Source: Bacteroides sp. An322 (GTDB lineage Bacteria; Bacteroidota; Bacteroidia; Bacteroidales; Bacteroidaceae). From it: DNA of 64,000 bases. The translations under genes were made by a program, and so were the position numbers. Of this stretch, positions 61,797 to 64,000 are shown one piece after another. Below the pieces are notes generated by a model, which was not told where the DNA came from, did not search any database, and was given only the letters and a program-made list of their open reading frames with translations. The stretch spans positions 1 through 64,000 of the forward strand of contig NZ_NFIN01000010.1 in the NCBI RefSeq assembly GCF_002161765.1, given 5' to 3'. Every line of letters starts with the position of its first letter. Within the stretch, counting starts at the first letter, position 1.

Positions 61797-63998
61797 TTAC
61801 AGGTTTTCGATAAAGAAATTTGCCACGCGGTTCATCAGGTGTGTGCGGGTGTTTCCTCCCGAAATGCCATGATTGCGGTTGGTATAGATTTGCATATCAA
61901 ACTGGATGCCCGCTTGAACCAATGCTTCGCTATATTCGGCGCAATTCTGATAGTGTACGTTATCATCTGCAGTGCCGTGTATCAAAAGCAGGTTTCCGTG
62001 GAGTTTCGGCGCACGGAGAATGGCTGAACCAGCCCGGTATCCGTCACCGTTTTCTTTCGGGGTGCGCATGAAGCGTTCGGTATATACCGTATCGTAGAAA
62101 TGCCAATCACTGGGAGCGGCTATGGCTACACCGGCTTTAAATGCCGGAGTACCTTCGCTCATCGACATCAATGTGGTATATCCTCCGTAGCTCCAGCCCC
62201 AGATACCGATGCGGTTGGCGTCTACATAAGGCAAAGTGCCAAGATAACGAGCCGTTTCCACTTGGTCGTGCGATTCTTTTACGCCGAGGAAAAGATACGT
62301 ACATTTCTCGAATGCGGCTCCGCGTCCGCCCGTACCACGTCCGTCCACGCATACGCTGATATATCCTTTCTCTGCCATATAAGCCTCGAACATACCTCCG
62401 TCGCTAAAGCTTCCGATACCCCATTGGTCTAATACTTGTTGCGAACCGGGACCACTGTATTGGTGCATGATGACCGGATACTTCTTGTTCGGGTCGAAAT
62501 TGGCAGGTTTCATCATCCAGCCGTTCAATTCTACTCCTTCGGTAGTGCGGAAGGTGAAGAACTCTTTCGTGGGCATATTCAATGTCGCGAGTTGCCCTTT
62601 CAGTTTGCTATTATCCAATAAGGTGGTCAGTTCCCGTCCCCGGTTATCGTTAATCGTGATAAGGGTCGGGGTGTCTTTGCTGGAGTATTTATTGATGTAG
62701 TAAGTCAGGTCGGTATTGAAGATAGCGGTATTGGTTCCCGTACGGGTGGAAAGTTTCGTTTTCTTTCCCTTGCGGTCTATCTTGTAAACAGCGCTCCGGA
62801 GCGGGCTTTCTTCGTTGCTGGTATAATAGAACACGTTGCTCTTTTGGTCCCAGCCCAAGAAGTCTTTTACTTCAAATTCGCCTTTGGTCACTTGGCGCAC
62901 CAAATTTCCGCCGATAGTATATAAATAAAGGTGATTATATCCGTCCCGTTCGCTCATCAGCACGATGTTTTCGGGATAAAAGCGGATGTTGCTATAGGTT
63001 TGTTCCTTGACGTATTGTTCCGATTCGTCACGGATGATGCTTTTGCAAACCGCACTCCGCGGATTTGCCATATACACGTTAAACCGGTTCTGATGACGGT
63101 TCAAGGTCATAATGGCAAGCTGGTCGGGATTAGAGGTAAACTTGATGCGGGGGATATAGCCGTCTTTATCAAGCGGAAGGTCCATTTGACGGGTCACGCG
63201 GCTTTTGATATCAAACGTATGTACGGTTACTTTCGAATTGACTTCGCCCGACTTCGGATATTTATAAGTATAGACACCTGGATAAGTGGCGTAATCCGTG
63301 CGCTCGGGTGCCATTCCTTTATACCAAGGGAAGCTGAACATCGGCACTTCGCTTTCGTCGAAACGGATGTAGGCAATCATTTTGCTATCGGCACTGAAAT
63401 CAAAGGCACGGTTGAAGCCGAATTCTTCTTCATATACCCAATCGGGAATGCCGTTCAACACCTTGTTGTATTCTCCGTCCTTAGTGACTTGCGATTCGCT
63501 ATTGCCAAAGAGCAATTTTACAAGGAAGATGTTATTGTCGCGCACAAAAGCGATTTGGAATCCGTCGGGCGAGAAGAGGGGCACTTGTTGCGGTCCGTTC
63601 TTCGAGAGCGGTTCCAAGGTGTTGTTTCTCACATTATAAATATAATATTCCGCCGTGAACGAACGCCGGTAAATGGGTTTCGTCTCGGTTTGGATGAGAA
63701 TCAATTTCTCGTCGGGCGACATGATGTAATCATCGAATGTCTTGATAGGGCAATCGCGTGCGGTTTCTACATCGAAGATAGCTTCTATCTCCTTTCCGGT
63801 CTTGAACGAATATTTCACAATCCGTTTCCGGTCGGCACTGATTTGCGTGTAATGTTCTCCGTCCAGCATCGGTTTAATGCCATAAATGTTTTGCGGGCGG
63901 TATGTTCCGTTTGCCACATCTTGAAGCGTCACGTTTTGTTGTGCAAAAGCGCACACAAACGCCAAGAGCATGCAGCTTAAAGCGATAAGTTTTTTCAT
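61797..63998 (-). CDS. S9 family peptidase, dipeptidyl-peptidase IV type
   Basis: A 733-residue exported protein (signal peptide MKKLIALSCMLLAFVCAFA) with an N-terminal beta-propeller and a C-terminal alpha/beta-hydrolase domain. The catalytic triad is S603 in GWSYGGY, Asp near 678-679 in GTADDN, and H710 in NRNHGISG. The double-Glu motif that binds the substrate amino terminus is visible as YEEEFGFNRAF. It removes X-Pro or X-Ala dipeptides in the periplasm. The start codon is 2 bases from the window edge, so the gene is complete but its promoter is not visible. Confidence 0.92.
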   Translation of the reverse strand: MKKLIALSCMLLAFVCAFAQQNVTLQDVANGTYRPQNIYGIKPMLDGEHYTQISADRKRIVKYSFKTGKEIEAIFDVETARDCPIKTFDDYIMSPDEKLILIQTETKPIYRRSFTAEYYIYNVRNNTLEPLSKNGPQQVPLFSPDGFQIAFVRDNNIFLVKLLFGNSESQVTKDGEYNKVLNGIPDWVYEEEFGFNRAFDFSADSKMIAYIRFDESEVPMFSFPWYKGMAPERTDYATYPGVYTYKYPKSGEVNSKVTVHTFDIKSRVTRQMDLPLDKDGYIPRIKFTSNPDQLAIMTLNRHQNRFNVYMANPRSAVCKSIIRDESEQYVKEQTYSNIRFYPENIVLMSERDGYNHLYLYTIGGNLVRQVTKGEFEVKDFLGWDQKSNVFYYTSNEESPLRSAVYKIDRKGKKTKLSTRTGTNTAIFNTDLTYYINKYSSKDTPTLITINDNRGRELTTLLDNSKLKGQLATLNMPTKEFFTFRTTEGVELNGWMMKPANFDPNKKYPVIMHQYSGPGSQQVLDQWGIGSFSDGGMFEAYMAEKGYISVCVDGRGTGGRGAAFEKCTYLFLGVKESHDQVETARYLGTLPYVDANRIGIWGWSYGGYTTLMSMSEGTPAFKAGVAIAAPSDWHFYDTVYTERFMRTPKENGDGYRAGSAILRAPKLHGNLLLIHGTADDNVHYQNCAEYSEALVQAGIQFDMQIYTNRNHGISGGNTRTHLMNRVANFFIENL

Positions 63999-64000
63999 TG

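Noticed and set aside
62931-63980. A 349-codon plus-strand frame opposite the DPP-IV-type gene
   Set aside because: Antisense to the propeller domain of a complete peptidase gene.

Overview
The window is a chromosomal segment from a member of the Bacteroidales, most likely the Bacteroides/Phocaeicola group. The evidence is the repeated TAnnTTTG -7 boxes with TTTG -33 boxes, the near absence of Shine-Dalgarno sequences, and families typical of the phylum: DUF5690, DUF4251, DUF4136, DUF4861, GldB, an OstA-like protein, the PGM-like homoserine kinase of the thr cluster and a long RecQ. Most of it is core genome. There is no prophage, CRISPR array or conjugative element. Mobile DNA is limited to an insertion-sequence end at the left edge and many short intergenic repeats.

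Left part (1-18 kb): an IS end that truncates an AT-rich ORF; a 2-aminoethylphosphonate catabolic operon (transporter-phnX-phnW) whose transporter carries an internal deletion; a regulator interrupted by an in-frame TGA; a candidate non-coding RNA upstream of rarA; a hydroxyacid dehydrogenase and a redox-type protein; two convergent DUF2582 winged-helix genes; aquaporin; a Fur-family regulator; a mannonate-type SDR; a membrane protein with a winged-helix regulator behind a doubled palindromic operator; and a complete MacAB-TolC-like export operon.

Middle (18-44 kb): ROK glucokinase, MlaFE, lptB, tig-clpP-clpX, recQ, an SPFH protein with a ribbon-helix-helix protein, guaB followed by three PpiC/SurA-type chaperones, an OstA-like protein and mutL, cysK, two initiator tRNAs, a set of small envelope proteins, rsgA and frr.

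Right part (44-64 kb): a tripartite HipBST-like toxin-antitoxin operon with three operators spaced exactly 41 bp; a frameshifted lipoprotein; a long non-coding stretch ending in a candidate leader-peptide attenuator; the threonine operon thrA-(PGM-like homoserine kinase)-thrC; a three-gene pectin operon (GH28, DUF4861, GH43); fabI, gldB, an rsmI-like gene, lipA and a DPP-IV-type peptidase.

Several short palindromic repeat families occupy intergenic gaps. One AT-rich family occurs only between convergent gene ends. Another has two about 150-bp copies plus a 54-bp deletion derivative that now looks like a bidirectional terminator. All functional calls are read from the sequence without database searches.
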